Positions 27,789 to 36,535 of a stretch of 64,000 nucleotides of DNA are shown piece after piece. Both the position numbers and the translations under genes were made by a program. Under the pieces are notes generated by a model. The model saw nothing but the letters and a program-made list of their open reading frames with translations. It searched no databases and was not told the origin of the DNA. Source of the stretch: Hymenobacter psoromatis (GTDB lineage: Bacteria; Bacteroidota; Bacteroidia; Cytophagales; Hymenobacteraceae); assembly GCA_001596155.1 (NCBI GenBank), contig CP014771.1, forward strand, positions 3,162,001 through 3,226,000, given 5' to 3'. How positions within the stretch are numbered: the stretch's first letter is position 1; every line of letters begins with the position of its first letter.

Positions 27789-28490
27789 TTATTGTTCAGT
27801 GGCCGCGATGGTGGCAATGCTTATGGTGCGGGCTCCGGCGGCGAGCAGGGCCGCGCCGCAGGCTTCAAGGGTAGCGCCGGTGGTCAGCACGTCATCGACC
27901 AGCAGGATGTGGCGGCCAATTATGGCGGCCGGGTCGGCCACCTCAAATACCGTGGCCACGTTTTGCCAGCGCTCGGCGCGGCCCTTGCGCGTTTGGGAGG
28001 CAGTGTGTTCGGTGCGACGCAACGCGTTTGGAGCGCTGGGGCAGGGTAGGGCGGCCGCTAGGCCGGTGGCAAAGGCCTCGGCCTGGTTATAGCCCCGGCG
28101 GGCCAGCTTGCGGCGGTGCAGCGGCACCGGCACGATAAGCTCAAATTCGGGACCCAGGCCGGCGGCGGCCAGCTCGGCGCCGTAGAGCTGGCCCAGCGCC
28201 CGCCCTACCCCCGCCTGGCCCTGATACTTAAGCTGATGCAGCAGCAGCTGCACCCGCCCGTGGCGCTGGAAGCGCAGGTAGCTGAAGGTGTGCCGCACGG
28301 GCAGCTTGCCCCAGAAGCGCCGGGGCAGCGGGTTGTGGGCGGGCGGCAGCAAGTGGTAGCCGGTGTAGGGCAGCTCGGCGCGGCAGCGCGTGCAGAGGTG
28401 CGCCTCGCCGGCCACCAGCGGCTCGCGGCAGGCCAGGCAGGGGCGAGGGAAGAACAGGGCCAGCAAGTCGGCCAGGAGGGGGCGCAGCAT
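27789..28490 (-). CDS. ComF-family amidophosphoribosyltransferase-like protein
   Basis: 233 residues. N-terminal four-cysteine zinc ribbon (CLACREP...CTRC), then a phosphoribosyltransferase domain with the PRPP loop ILLVDDVLTTGATL near 195 and RGYNQAEAFA. The family is needed for natural transformation in some bacteria; here the role is only by family. Length is standard. Convergent with gldJ. Confidence 0.9.
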   Translation of the reverse strand: MLRPLLADLLALFFPRPCLACREPLVAGEAHLCTRCRAELPYTGYHLLPPAHNPLPRRFWGKLPVRHTFSYLRFQRHGRVQLLLHQLKYQGQAGVGRALGQLYGAELAAAGLGPEFELIVPVPLHRRKLARRGYNQAEAFATGLAAALPCPSAPNALRRTEHTASQTRKGRAERWQNVATVFEVADPAAIIGRHILLVDDVLTTGATLEACGAALLAAGARTISIATIAATEQ

Positions 28491-28653
28491 CAGTTAGGGC
28501 AGTTAGTGGTTGAGTAGGGCAGGCCGGGCCAGCGGGCCGAAGCGCGCCTACCCCCGTCCTTTGTGGTGACGCGAGCCCCGCGGCTGCCCAAGATACTGCC
28601 GGGCCGCAGCTCGGGCAGACTTTGCTTCATTTATTCATTCTTATAATTTATCC

Positions 28654-29052
28654 GTGTCTCTCACCACCGATTTTGACGACTACCGCCAGCGCATGAATGA
28701 GCGCGTGCTGGCCTACGACAACAAGGTTATCAAGCGCTTTTTTAACCTCGACACCAATGCCTACCAAGCCGGCGCGGTGCCCGTGAAGGTGAAGGAAATG
28801 CTAGGCCTGGCCTGCTCGCTGGTGCTGCGCTGCGACGACTGCGTGAAGTATCACCTCGGCAAATGCCACGAGGAAGGCCTCTCCGACGACGAGATTTTCG
28901 AGGTGTTTTCCATTGCCAACCTCATTGGGGGTAGCATCGTGATTCCGCATTTCCGCCGGGCCGTGGAATACTGGGAAGTGCTGCGCGCCGAAGCTGCCTC
29001 CGGCGCACCCGGCGCGCACCCGGCCGCTACTCACCCGCCGCATGAGCACTAA
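28654..29052 (+). CDS. Carboxymuconolactone decarboxylase (AhpD-like) family protein
   Basis: 132 residues from a GTG start at 28654. All-helical AhpD-like fold with the redox motif CDDC (LRCDDCVKYHLGKCHEEGL) and the family histidine four residues on. Likely a small cytoplasmic antioxidant or thiol-disulfide enzyme. The C-terminus is a His/Pro/Ala-rich tail. Its end overlaps the next gene by 11 bp, so the two are translationally linked. Confidence 0.85.
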   Translation: MSLTTDFDDYRQRMNERVLAYDNKVIKRFFNLDTNAYQAGAVPVKVKEMLGLACSLVLRCDDCVKYHLGKCHEEGLSDDEIFEVFSIANLIGGSIVIPHFRRAVEYWEVLRAEAASGAPGAHPAATHPPHEH

Positions 29053-29413
29053 CGGCCCTACCCCCCCCGCCGGCGAAAGCGAGGCCGAGTTCAACCAGCG
29101 CTGGGAGACGCTGCTGGTCGCTATGGAGGAGCGCTTTGGCCGGCGGCCCGACCTCAACGCGCTGCTGCTGCTCATTGGGGTGCAGGAGCTGGGGCAGGGC
29201 GTGGCGGCTTTCACCAAAGAGCAGAAGCAGGACCTGATGCACATCGCTACCTGCAAGCTCTTTAGCCAGAGCGGCCACTACGCGCTGGAGCGCGTGGATG
29301 AGGAAGGCTGGCCCCACTACCAGCTCGTGGCACCCGTGCCCTTCGCCAATCTCAAGGAGCAGGAGCGGATGCTGAAATGGCACATCCTGGAATATTTTGA
29401 CGAGTTGGATTGA
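29042..29413 (+). CDS. Conserved hypothetical protein co-transcribed with the AhpD-like gene
   Basis: 123 residues. After a variable Pro-rich N-terminus, the body ALLLLIGVQELGQGVAAFTK, DLMHIATCKLFSQSGHYALE and DEEGWPHYQLVAPVPFANL is the pattern of an uncharacterised Bacteroidota family. Cytoplasmic and helical. Overlaps the upstream gene by 11 bp, so function is probably joint, perhaps redox related. Confidence 0.75.
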   Translation: MSTNGPTPPAGESEAEFNQRWETLLVAMEERFGRRPDLNALLLLIGVQELGQGVAAFTKEQKQDLMHIATCKLFSQSGHYALERVDEEGWPHYQLVAPVPFANLKEQERMLKWHILEYFDELD

Positions 29414-29427
29414 TTGTTAAACGGTCG

Positions 29428-29512
29428 TCATTGCGAGGCTGCGAAGCAATCGCACCAGAACGAAGCCGTTCGGGTATCGTTCCGGTGCGATTGCTTCGCA
29501 GCCTCGCAATGA
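29428..29512. repeat. REP-like hairpin, GTCATTGCGAGG...AAGCAATCGC family, 29-bp arms
   Basis: Arms 29428-29456 and 29484-29512 are exact complements; the loop contains a smaller stem GAACGA/TCGTTC. Related in core to 39526 and 61858 but with different stem sequence. Occupies most of the gap before the exonuclease gene. Confidence 0.9.
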
Positions 29513-29534
29513 TAGACAGTCAGTAATCAGCCAC

Positions 29535-30317
29535 ATGAAAATAATTTCTTATAACCTTAACGGCCTGCGCTCGGCCTTGAGCAAGGGGCTGCTCGACTGG
29601 GTGGCGGCCACCCGGCCCGACGTGCTGTGCGTGCAGGAGATAAAAGCCGGCACTACCCCCCTCGACGTGAGTGGCCTGGCTGCGCTGGGCTACCACGCCT
29701 ACCTGCACCCCGCCCGCAAGCCGGGCTACAGCGGCGTGGCCACCTTCAGCCTGACCGAGCCCAAGGCCGTGGTAATGGGCTGCGGCGAGCCGCTGTATGA
29801 TGACGAAGGCCGCGTGCTGCGGCTCGATTTTGAGCACGTATCGGTGCTTAACACCTATATGCCTTCGGGCACCAGCGGGCCAGCGCGGCAGGCGTTCAAG
29901 GTGGCGTGGCTGCACTGGTTTCGGGCCTACGTGGCGGGCTTGCGACTCGATGCGGCGGTGCCGCCGCTCGTTATCGGGGGCGACTTCAACTGCTGCCAGA
30001 CGGCCATTGACCTGCACAACCCCAAAGCCAACCAGCACAGCCCCGGCTACACGCCCGAGGAGCGCCAGTGGTTTGGCGACCTGCTGGCCGATGGCTACCT
30101 CGACTCGTTTCGGCACCTGCACCCCGACGCGCCGCACCACTACTCATGGTGGAGCTACCGGGCCGGCTCGCGGGCGCGCAACGTGGGCTGGCGCCTCGAC
30201 CACCTGCTGCTCGACCAGGCGCTGCTGCCCCGGCTGCGCGGGGCCGGCCTCTGGCCCGACGCCGTGCACTCGGACCACTGCCCGGCGTGGCTGGAAATCG
30301 GTGCTGGATTGAGTTAG
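29535..30317 (+). CDS. xth: Exodeoxyribonuclease III (AP endonuclease)
   Basis: 260 residues, full EEP-fold nuclease. Catalytic residues visible: MKIISYNLNGLRSAL start with Asn8, metal-binding Glu in VQEIKAG (about 35), Tyr in NTYMPSG, Asp and Asn in GGDFNCC (about 151-153), and the terminal Asp-His in SDHCPAWL. It repairs abasic sites and 3' blocks in base-excision repair. Single gene just after a REP-like hairpin. Confidence 0.94.
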   Translation: MKIISYNLNGLRSALSKGLLDWVAATRPDVLCVQEIKAGTTPLDVSGLAALGYHAYLHPARKPGYSGVATFSLTEPKAVVMGCGEPLYDDEGRVLRLDFEHVSVLNTYMPSGTSGPARQAFKVAWLHWFRAYVAGLRLDAAVPPLVIGGDFNCCQTAIDLHNPKANQHSPGYTPEERQWFGDLLADGYLDSFRHLHPDAPHHYSWWSYRAGSRARNVGWRLDHLLLDQALLPRLRGAGLWPDAVHSDHCPAWLEIGAGLS

Positions 30318-30473
30318 GTAACTGAGGTTGATGCGGAGGGCGATACGCCTTGCGTAACATCACTCAATAAAATGCCCGAATTTTACTGTAACCCTACCCC
30401 CCTCCCCGCGGTTAAAAGCAGCATGATGGCCGGATAGCTGACCATTCTCATTTTCATTTGTCCTTAACTTTTT

Positions 30474-30581
30474 ATGTGGTACGTATTTTTTGCCTTGGTT
30501 CTGGCTACGGCCCTGCTTGCTCTTGATACCGCTCGTAAAGTGCGCAACATGGTGAGCCCCGAGCTCGTGCCGGCCCGCTAG
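30474..30581 (+). CDS. Small single-pass membrane protein, 35 aa
   Basis: MWYVFFALVLATALLALDTA then RKVRNMVSPELVPAR: one hydrophobic helix with a basic cytoplasmic tail, the usual form of small inner-membrane peptides. Translation starts just after TCCTTAACTTTTT, and a strong terminator follows 32 bp downstream. No family recognised; the combination of helix, positive-inside tail and terminator supports a real gene. Confidence 0.5.
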   Translation: MWYVFFALVLATALLALDTARKVRNMVSPELVPAR

Positions 30582-30612
30582 ATAAGCCTGCACTAATAAC
30601 TTAGTTGCTAAC

Positions 30613-30640
30613 AAAAAAGCAGCCTCACGGCTGCTTTTTT
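30613..30640. terminator. Two-way intrinsic terminator
   Basis: AAAAAAGCAGCC-TCAC-GGCTGCTTTTTT gives a 12-bp perfect stem with A- and T-runs on both sides, between the small membrane ORF and the opposing T9SS protein gene. Confidence 0.85.
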
Positions 30641-30672
30641 GTTGGGTTGACTCTGCGGTATCAGACTGTTCA

Positions 30673-31053
30673 CTACCTAATTACGAGCTTGCAGAGCTGG
30701 CTGGCGTTATCGGCTTCTATCTTAACGTAGTACAGGCCATTGGCGAAACGGCTCAAATCAAGCGTTTTGGTGAAGCGCTCATTTAGCTCCGTGAGTGATT
30801 CGCGGTACATCACGGTACCAATCACGTTGATAACCGTGACCTCTACTTTGCGGCCTTCGAGGCCGCTGATGGTGAGGTGCACGATACCCGTGCTGGGGTT
30901 GGGATACACGACCAGCGTGTGCTCATCCAACGTAGGGCGAACGATAATCTGGTGCAGGCCGCTGGCGGCCGCTGGGGGCCCCGGCGGCACGCTCGCAAAT
31001 GCCAGATTGAGGCTGGCCAGCCAAAGAATAGTAACTAGTAAGGGTTGTTTCAT
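30673..31053 (-). CDS. Small secreted protein consisting mainly of a T9SS type A sorting domain
   Basis: 126 residues: signal peptide (LLVTILWLASLNLAFA), a short linker of about 25 residues, then the complete type A sorting domain (VVYPNPSTGIVHLTISGLEG, NGLYYVKIEADNASQLCKLV). Sorting domains are normally attached to long passenger proteins; here almost nothing else is present. It may be a remnant of a larger protein or a carrier-only surface protein. A -7-type promoter element lies about 70 bp upstream. Confidence 0.8.
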   Translation of the reverse strand: MKQPLLVTILWLASLNLAFASVPPGPPAAASGLHQIIVRPTLDEHTLVVYPNPSTGIVHLTISGLEGRKVEVTVINVIGTVMYRESLTELNERFTKTLDLSRFANGLYYVKIEADNASQLCKLVIR

Positions 31054-31121
31054 AATCCTGTCAACCAGAACACTGTAGCTGGGTGTGATGAAAGTTAACG
31101 ACTAACTTGTGTTTTGGTTTC

Positions 31122-31130
31122 GCAAAAGTA
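31122..31130 (-). promoter_or_regulatory. Putative -7 element for the sorting-domain gene
   Basis: Reverse strand reads TACTTTTGC, identical to the element before the porin gene at 1759, about 70 bp before the start codon at 31053. Confidence 0.4.
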
Positions 31131-31150
31131 CGGCCGCTGTTGGGTCACAC

Positions 31151-31158
31151 TACCTTTG
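31151..31158 (+). promoter_or_regulatory. Putative -7 element for the FAD oxidoreductase gene
   Basis: TACCTTTG matches TAnnTTTG, 36 bp before the GTG start at 31194. A second TTACTTTG overlaps the start itself, so the start site is uncertain. Confidence 0.4.
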
Positions 31159-31193
31159 ATTAGTCTAATACCGGGATTTTTACCGGTTACTTT

Positions 31194-32354
31194 GTGATTT
31201 TACCCGATAATCATTTTCTTACCCCCCCAAGCGCCCGCGTTTTAGTGCTGGGCGGCGGACTGGCGGGGCTGGCGGCGGCCCTCGACCTGGCCGGGCGCGG
31301 GCACCGAGTAGTGGTGGTGGAGCGGCGGCACTACCCCTTCCACCGCGTTTGCGGCGAGTATGTGAGCAACGAGGTGCTGCCCTACCTGCGCCGGCTGGGG
31401 GCCGACCCGGCGGCGCTGGCCCCGGCGGCCATCCGGCGGTTCGGGCTGTCGTCGCCGGCCGGGCGCACGCTGGCCAGCCCGCTGGATATGGGCGGTTTTG
31501 GGGTGAGCCGCTACCAGCTCGACGAGTTTTTGTACCAAAAAGCGCTGCATAAAGGCGTCGAATTTATTTTTGCGACCGTGGCCGATGTGGCTTTTGAGGA
31601 AGCCGCCGACCAGCATTGCGTAACCCTGGCCGACGGCCGCCAGCTGCTGGCCCCGCTGGTGCTGGGTACCTACGGCAAGCGCAGCGCCCTGGACCGGCAG
31701 CTGGCGCGGCCATTTTTCGGCCAGCGCTCGCCCTACCTCGGCGTGAAGCACCACCTGCGCCTGCCCGGCTTTGCGCGCGATGTGATTGAGCTGCACAACT
31801 TTCGGGATGGCTACGCGGGCATTTCGGCCATTGAAGACGATAAGCTGTGCTTTTGCTACCTCACCACGCGCGCCAACCTGAAGGCCGCGGGCGGCAGCAT
31901 TGCCGCGCTGGAGAGCACGGTGCTGGCCCGCAACCCTTTGCTGGCCGATATTATGAATAATAGCGAACGCCTATACACCCAGCCCGAGGTTATTAACGAG
32001 ATTTCCTTTGCCCCCAAACAGCCCGTGGAGCAGCACCTGCTGATGGTGGGCGACGCGGCCGGGCTCATCACGCCGCTGTGTGGCAATGGCATGGCGATGG
32101 CCATTCATGGCGCGGCGCTGGCTGCCCCGCTGGCCGACCGCTTTCTACGCGGCGAGCTGCCGCGGCCGGCCCTGGAAGCGGCCTACGCGCGTGCCTGGCA
32201 GCGGCAGTTTGGGGCGAGGCTGCGGGTGGGGCGGGCCGTGCAGCGGCTCTTTGGCGAGCCGGTGCTGAGCGAGCTGGTGGTAGGCGGCCTGCGCCACTGG
32301 CCGGCCGCCGTGCGCACGCTGATGCGGCAGACGCACGGCGCGGAGTTTGATTAA
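31194..32354 (+). CDS. FAD-dependent oxidoreductase (geranylgeranyl-reductase-like) of the type III PKS locus
   Basis: 386 residues from GTG 31194. Dinucleotide motif VLVLGGGLAGLAAALDLA, second FAD motif VCGEYVSNEVLPYL, and GD motif LLMVGDAAGLITPLCGNGMA place it in the geranylgeranyl-reductase/halogenase-like flavoprotein group. Sits 164 bp upstream of the polyketide synthase on the same strand, an arrangement common in Bacteroidota, where it probably oxidises the polyketide product. Cytoplasmic; a terminator follows. Confidence 0.88.
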   Translation: MILPDNHFLTPPSARVLVLGGGLAGLAAALDLAGRGHRVVVVERRHYPFHRVCGEYVSNEVLPYLRRLGADPAALAPAAIRRFGLSSPAGRTLASPLDMGGFGVSRYQLDEFLYQKALHKGVEFIFATVADVAFEEAADQHCVTLADGRQLLAPLVLGTYGKRSALDRQLARPFFGQRSPYLGVKHHLRLPGFARDVIELHNFRDGYAGISAIEDDKLCFCYLTTRANLKAAGGSIAALESTVLARNPLLADIMNNSERLYTQPEVINEISFAPKQPVEQHLLMVGDAAGLITPLCGNGMAMAIHGAALAAPLADRFLRGELPRPALEAAYARAWQRQFGARLRVGRAVQRLFGEPVLSELVVGGLRHWPAAVRTLMRQTHGAEFD

Positions 32355-32423
32355 AACCCGCTGCCTACCCCGCCGTACTAGAAGGCAACGCCCGCCAACC
32401 GGGCCGCGCCTTCGTATGTAGAG

Positions 32424-32460
32424 GCCGACCAGCTCCTCCCGGCTGGTTGGCTCTTTTTTT
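32424..32460 (+). terminator. Intrinsic terminator after the FAD oxidoreductase gene
   Basis: GCCGACCAGC/GCTGGTTGGC stem with one G-T pair and an 8-bp loop, followed by CTC and seven Ts. Separates the oxidoreductase from the synthase gene, which then needs its own promoter or read-through. Confidence 0.65.
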
Positions 32461-32518
32461 GATATGCCCCGCCCGGCACGGCGGCAGTGCGTAAACTTGC
32501 GCTTCTAATTTCCCCTCA

Positions 32519-33631
32519 ATGCCCAGTTACCTGGGTGCCATTGGCACCGCTACCCCCTCGCATCGACTTGCTCAGCCCACCATTGCCGGCTTCATGGCGG
32601 AGGCCCTGGAGCTGGACGCGAACGGGACGCGCAAGCTGCGGGCGCTCTACCGGGTTTCGGGCATCGGGCACCGCCACTCGGTGCTGGCCGATTACGGCCG
32701 CGACAACGGCGACTACGAGTTTTTCCCGAACACGCCGGGCCTGGAGCCTTTCCCGAGCGTGGGCCAGCGTATGGCCGCCTACCGGCGCGAAGCCCTACCT
32801 TTAGCCCTGGCGGCGGTGCGCGACTCGCTAGGTCAGGCTCCTGGCATTGAGGCTGCTAGCCTTACCCATCTCATCACGGTGAGCTGCACGGGCATGTACG
32901 CGCCGGGGCTCGATATTGAGCTGGTGGCGGCCCTGGCCCTACCCCCCTCGGTGCGGCGCACGTGCGTCAACTTCATGGGCTGCTATGCGGCGGTGAATGC
33001 GCTGCGCCTGGCCAACGATATTTGCCTGGCCAACCCCGCCGCGCGGGTGCTGGTGGTGAGCGTGGAACTGTGTACGCTGCACTTTCAGAAAAGCCACGAC
33101 CCCGACCACCTGATAAGCAACGCGCTGTTTAGCGACGGGGCGGCGGCCTGCCTGGTGCTGGGGCAGCCGCTGCCCGGCGCTGTCCCCTGCCTGGCGCTCG
33201 AAGCCTTTCACTGCGGCCTGGCACCCGAGGGCGTGCAGGATATGGCTTGGCACATCGGCGACTTTGGCTTCGAGATGACGCTTTCGGGCTACGTGCCGGC
33301 CCTGATTGAGCGCGGCATCGGGCAGCTCACGGCCGACTTGCTCAAGGACTTGCCGGTGCGGCGCGAGGACATCCGGCACTTTGCGCTGCACCCCGGCGGG
33401 CGCAAAATACTGGAAGCCATTGAGAAAGCGCTGGGCCTGAGCCGCGACGACAACCGCTACGCCTACCAGGTACTGCGCGACTACGGCAATATGTCGTCGG
33501 CCACGGTACTCTTCGTGCTGCGCGAGCTGCTGGCCGCCACTACCCCCGCCGACAACGGCGCGCCGGTGCTCAGCTGCGCCTTCGGACCAGGCCTCACGAT
33601 GGAGGCCATGCTGCTGAAAATCTGCGCGTAG
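32519..33631 (+). CDS. Type III polyketide synthase (chalcone/stilbene synthase family)
   Basis: 370 residues. Thiolase fold with the catalytic triad: Cys at about 123 (TVSCTGMYAPGLD), His at about 291 (FALHPGGRKIL) and Asn at about 324 (YGNMSSATVLFVL). Terminal GFGPG-like loop reads CAFGPGLTMEA. It iteratively condenses malonyl-CoA on an acyl-CoA starter to give alkylresorcinol, pyrone or similar products. With the flavoprotein upstream and the methyltransferase at 36.5 kb it forms the usual Bacteroidota type III PKS locus. Confidence 0.93.
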   Translation: MPSYLGAIGTATPSHRLAQPTIAGFMAEALELDANGTRKLRALYRVSGIGHRHSVLADYGRDNGDYEFFPNTPGLEPFPSVGQRMAAYRREALPLALAAVRDSLGQAPGIEAASLTHLITVSCTGMYAPGLDIELVAALALPPSVRRTCVNFMGCYAAVNALRLANDICLANPAARVLVVSVELCTLHFQKSHDPDHLISNALFSDGAAACLVLGQPLPGAVPCLALEAFHCGLAPEGVQDMAWHIGDFGFEMTLSGYVPALIERGIGQLTADLLKDLPVRREDIRHFALHPGGRKILEAIEKALGLSRDDNRYAYQVLRDYGNMSSATVLFVLRELLAATTPADNGAPVLSCAFGPGLTMEAMLLKICA

Positions 33632-33784
33632 CGGCGGCTATACTGCCCACGCTTGGCAAGGCGGCCCGGCAACCGATTACTACCCCTTCCGTTAAGTTGG
33701 AAGAAGAAGCCGCCGGGCCTGCCCAACGCGCGCCGGCCCGGCCTCGCTTTGCGCGCGCTCTCCTGTTCACCTATTCCTTCTACT

Positions 33785-34069
33785 ATGCGTATTCTACCCT
33801 GCGCCGCGGCCCTGCTGCTGCTTAGCACCCTGGCTTTCAGCAGCTGCCAGTCGGGTGCCGACAACGCACCGCTGGCCAGCGACCTCAATTCCAGCAATCC
33901 CGCCATTGCTGAGCAGGCCCGTAAGGTGCAGAGCCTGGTCACTGAAATGGACCAGCAGAAGGCCCGCATCAAGGCCGAGCAAGACAAGCTAACCGCCCTG
34001 CAACAGCAGCTGGAAGGCTCGCAGCAAAACCTGGAAGGGCTCAAGAAGCAGGCGCAGGCCACGCCGTAG
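33785..34069 (+). CDS. Small coiled-coil lipoprotein
   Basis: 94 residues from ATG 33785: signal peptide with lipobox (LLLLSTLAFSSC), short polar linker, then a coiled coil of about 60 residues (EQARKVQSLVTEMDQQKARI, KLTALQQQLEGSQQNLEGLK). Resembles small outer-membrane lipoproteins with a periplasmic helical stalk. Unknown function. Lies between the PKS and the split helical-repeat gene. Confidence 0.7.
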   Translation: MRILPCAAALLLLSTLAFSSCQSGADNAPLASDLNSSNPAIAEQARKVQSLVTEMDQQKARIKAEQDKLTALQQQLEGSQQNLEGLKKQAQATP

Positions 34070-35303
34070 GGGGGTAGGACGCTGCTAGTTTGCAGCAGTT
34101 TTAACAAACTTGCTAACAGCATCCTAGCGCAACAAATATCTGCCGTCCCATGCCTAATATACGTGAGATTAAGAGCAGCTTTCGCCATTCCGTTAAGCTT
34201 GGTACTGGTCAGGCTTATCTACTGGCGCGGGATAACCCGGAGGTTGATTTTTCGACGTATATCATCGAGGCCGCGCTCAAAAACTTTGCGTATGACGGGC
34301 AAGCTGAGAGTAGCCGAGCAGCGTATCTCTTTGCCCTTTATAACTTATTAAAGCAGCCGGCCCGGATTCGACGGGCGGTGATTCGGGGTTTGGCAACCGA
34401 GCGGGAGGATACCTGGACACTGACCCAGCTATTTGGGCTGGCCCTACTTTTTGCTCAGCACGGCGACGCGCAAGCCCGTAAAGCCCTGTACCGCCAGTTC
34501 CTAAACAAGCCGGCTGCTAGCGCTGATTGGCTTGGGGCAGAAGAAATTATAACGCTGGATGGCCTGGCAGGGCTGCGGTACATCGCCCAAAAATTCGGGC
34601 GGGCGTTAGCTAAAAATCCCGATGACTGGCAGGATGACCAGCTTATCCAGACTTTTCAAGAGCAGTATCCTGCCCTCGATGCCTGGGCTCAGCTACGGCA
34701 GCTCGCGCAACAGGATGACGAGGTGCGCCGCTACCTGCAAAATGTAGAGGCCACGCTAGCTAGTCAAGCCGCTCACCCACGCCCCGCCCGCCAGGAAATT
34801 GACCTGAAGCAAATGATTCGGGTGCCGCAGCAGCGCGCTTTCCCATTCTTGTGGCGGAGATGCAATCTTCAGCCAGACGAGCTTAATTGGCTGGCTGAAA
34901 GAGTATTGATTGAGCGCAACAACGTGGTGCTGGAAAACATGCTGTTTATTTTTGGGCACCACAAATTTCCGTTGGCCTACCAGCCCATCCTGGCATTGGC
35001 CCAGCAGAAAACCAGTGGTTCTCATCGCATACAGGAATACGCTATTGATGCTTTGCACCATCTCCAGGCTAGGGAAATCCGAGAGTTCGCGCTGCAAAAA
35101 CTGGCAACCACTACGCGCCCCAGTCAATTTACCGCCTTGTTAATTAGCAACTACCAAGAAGGTGATGCTGTGCTATTGACCAGCCTTGCTAATCGTTTTC
35201 ATAACGAGCATTCGATTGAGCAACTGGCTTGCAGCTACGTGGAAATTTACGCTGCCAATAAAACGGCTGAGTGCGCCCTACCGCTGCTAGCCCTTTATCA
35301 AAA

Positions 35304-36368
35304 TAGGACTTACGCACTTGGTGGTAACTTGAGAAAAAGCCTAGCCCAATGGTGACGCAAGCAACCTACATCGAGTACCTGCTCAGTACGCCCCGCAATT
35401 ATACGTGCACGCACCTTGCCGAGCACTTGCCGCAGGTGAGCCACGACCAAGTGAACCGGTTTTTGCGCCGCAGCTCGTTCTCACCCACGCAGTTGCGGGA
35501 GTTGGTGCTACCCTTGTTGAGTGACTCGCCCGAGGCCTTTTTGTTCGTCGACGACAGTGTGCAGGACAAGCGCTACAGCCGTTTTATCGAGGTGGCCAAG
35601 CGCCAGTACTCCGGCGCCGCCCACGGCTTGGTGACCGGCATCTGCTTGGTCAACCTGGTGCACAGCAGTGGGGAGGCCGGTGATTTTCTGCCCCTGGACT
35701 ACCGCGTGTACGCCCCGCAGCAGGATGCGCTGAGCAAGAACGAGCATTTCCAGGCCATGTTCGCCCACGTGGTGGCCGAAGACAAAATCCAGGCCCGCAC
35801 CCTCTTGTTCGATGCCTGGTACAGCGGCAGCGAGAACCTGAAGCGCATTCACCGCGCCGGTTGGACGTTTTTCACGACCCTGAAAAGCAACCGGTTGGTG
35901 AGTGCGAACAAGGAGACGGGCTATCAAGCCCTGGACGCAGTGGACCCGCCGCCGGGCGGGTGGAGCACGGGGTTGGAAGTGCGCTTAAAGCAGGTGCCGT
36001 TTGCGGTGCGTTTGTTCAAGCTGGTCGCCGCCAACGGCGACATTGAATGGGTCGTGACCAATAACTTCGCCTTCACCCTGACCCAGCAACTCGTCGAAGT
36101 CACGACCCGCACGCGCTGGCAGGTGGAAGAGTTTCACCGCAGCTTCAAGCAGCTCACCGGGGCTGAAAAATGCCAGTGCCGCCGTGCCCAGGCCCAGCGC
36201 AACCACTTGGCTTGTTGCTACCTGGCCTGGGTGTCCTTGCGCCAGTTTGCCCGCCAAACCGCCCAAACCCTGTACCAAGCCCATCAGCAGCAGTGGGCTC
36301 CTTATCTGCGCCAGTTGCTAGCCAAACCCCTCATTCCAGCGCTAATACCGACGAGTGCGTAAGTCCTA
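35304..36368 (+). mobile_element. Complete DDE insertion sequence (IS701/IS4-like), 1,065 bp
   Basis: Terminal inverted repeats TAGGACTTACGCACT (35304-35318) and its complement (36354-36368), flanked by a perfect 5-bp target duplication CAAAA at 35299-35303 and 36369-36373. One transposase gene fills it. Perfect ends and target copies suggest a recent insertion. Confidence 0.92.
35349..36362 (+). CDS. DDE transposase of the IS701/IS4-like element
   Basis: 337 residues with RNase-H-like catalytic residues: Asp in FLFVDDSVQDKRYSRF (about 64), Asp in LLFDAWYSGSENLKRIHRAG (about 156), Glu in WQVEEFHRSFKQLTGAEKCQ (about 258), the YREK-like signature region of IS4-related families. The family name IS701 is a best guess from overall pattern. 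The stop codon lies inside the right terminal repeat, and the gene is intact. Confidence 0.88.
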   Translation: MVTQATYIEYLLSTPRNYTCTHLAEHLPQVSHDQVNRFLRRSSFSPTQLRELVLPLLSDSPEAFLFVDDSVQDKRYSRFIEVAKRQYSGAAHGLVTGICLVNLVHSSGEAGDFLPLDYRVYAPQQDALSKNEHFQAMFAHVVAEDKIQARTLLFDAWYSGSENLKRIHRAGWTFFTTLKSNRLVSANKETGYQALDAVDPPPGGWSTGLEVRLKQVPFAVRLFKLVAANGDIEWVVTNNFAFTLTQQLVEVTTRTRWQVEEFHRSFKQLTGAEKCQCRRAQAQRNHLACCYLAWVSLRQFARQTAQTLYQAHQQQWAPYLRQLLAKPLIPALIPTSA

Positions 36369-36535
36369 CAAAAGATGACTTGCGGCATTCATCGCACCGA
36401 TGTGGTGAAGCTGCTCATTGAAAACCATGTGTTACCCACTTGGCTGAACGAGGAGTTGCCTTTCGATAGCTCCGCTGAAACTCAACTGCTATATCAACCG
36501 GAAAGTTGAGGCGGTAAAAGTCCTATCAAAGTTGG

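Larger units (their letters stand above)
34150..36509 (+). pseudogene. Helical-repeat (HEAT-like) protein gene, split by an IS
   Basis: Codons 1-384 (34150-35301) encode an all-helical protein opening SSFRHSVKLGTGQAYLLARD and AALKNFAYDGQAESSRAAYL, a pattern of an uncharacterised repeat family seen in several phyla. At 35304 a 1,065-bp IS begins. Removing the IS and one CAAAA target copy joins 35303 to 36374 in frame: Gln-Lys-Met-Thr-Cys continues with HRTDVVKLLIENHVLPTWLN to a stop at 36507, giving 429 residues. As it stands the frame runs into the IS and ends at 35355 with foreign residues NRTYALGGNLRKSLAQW. The insertion removes only about the last 45 residues, so partial function is possible. 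Confidence 0.85.
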
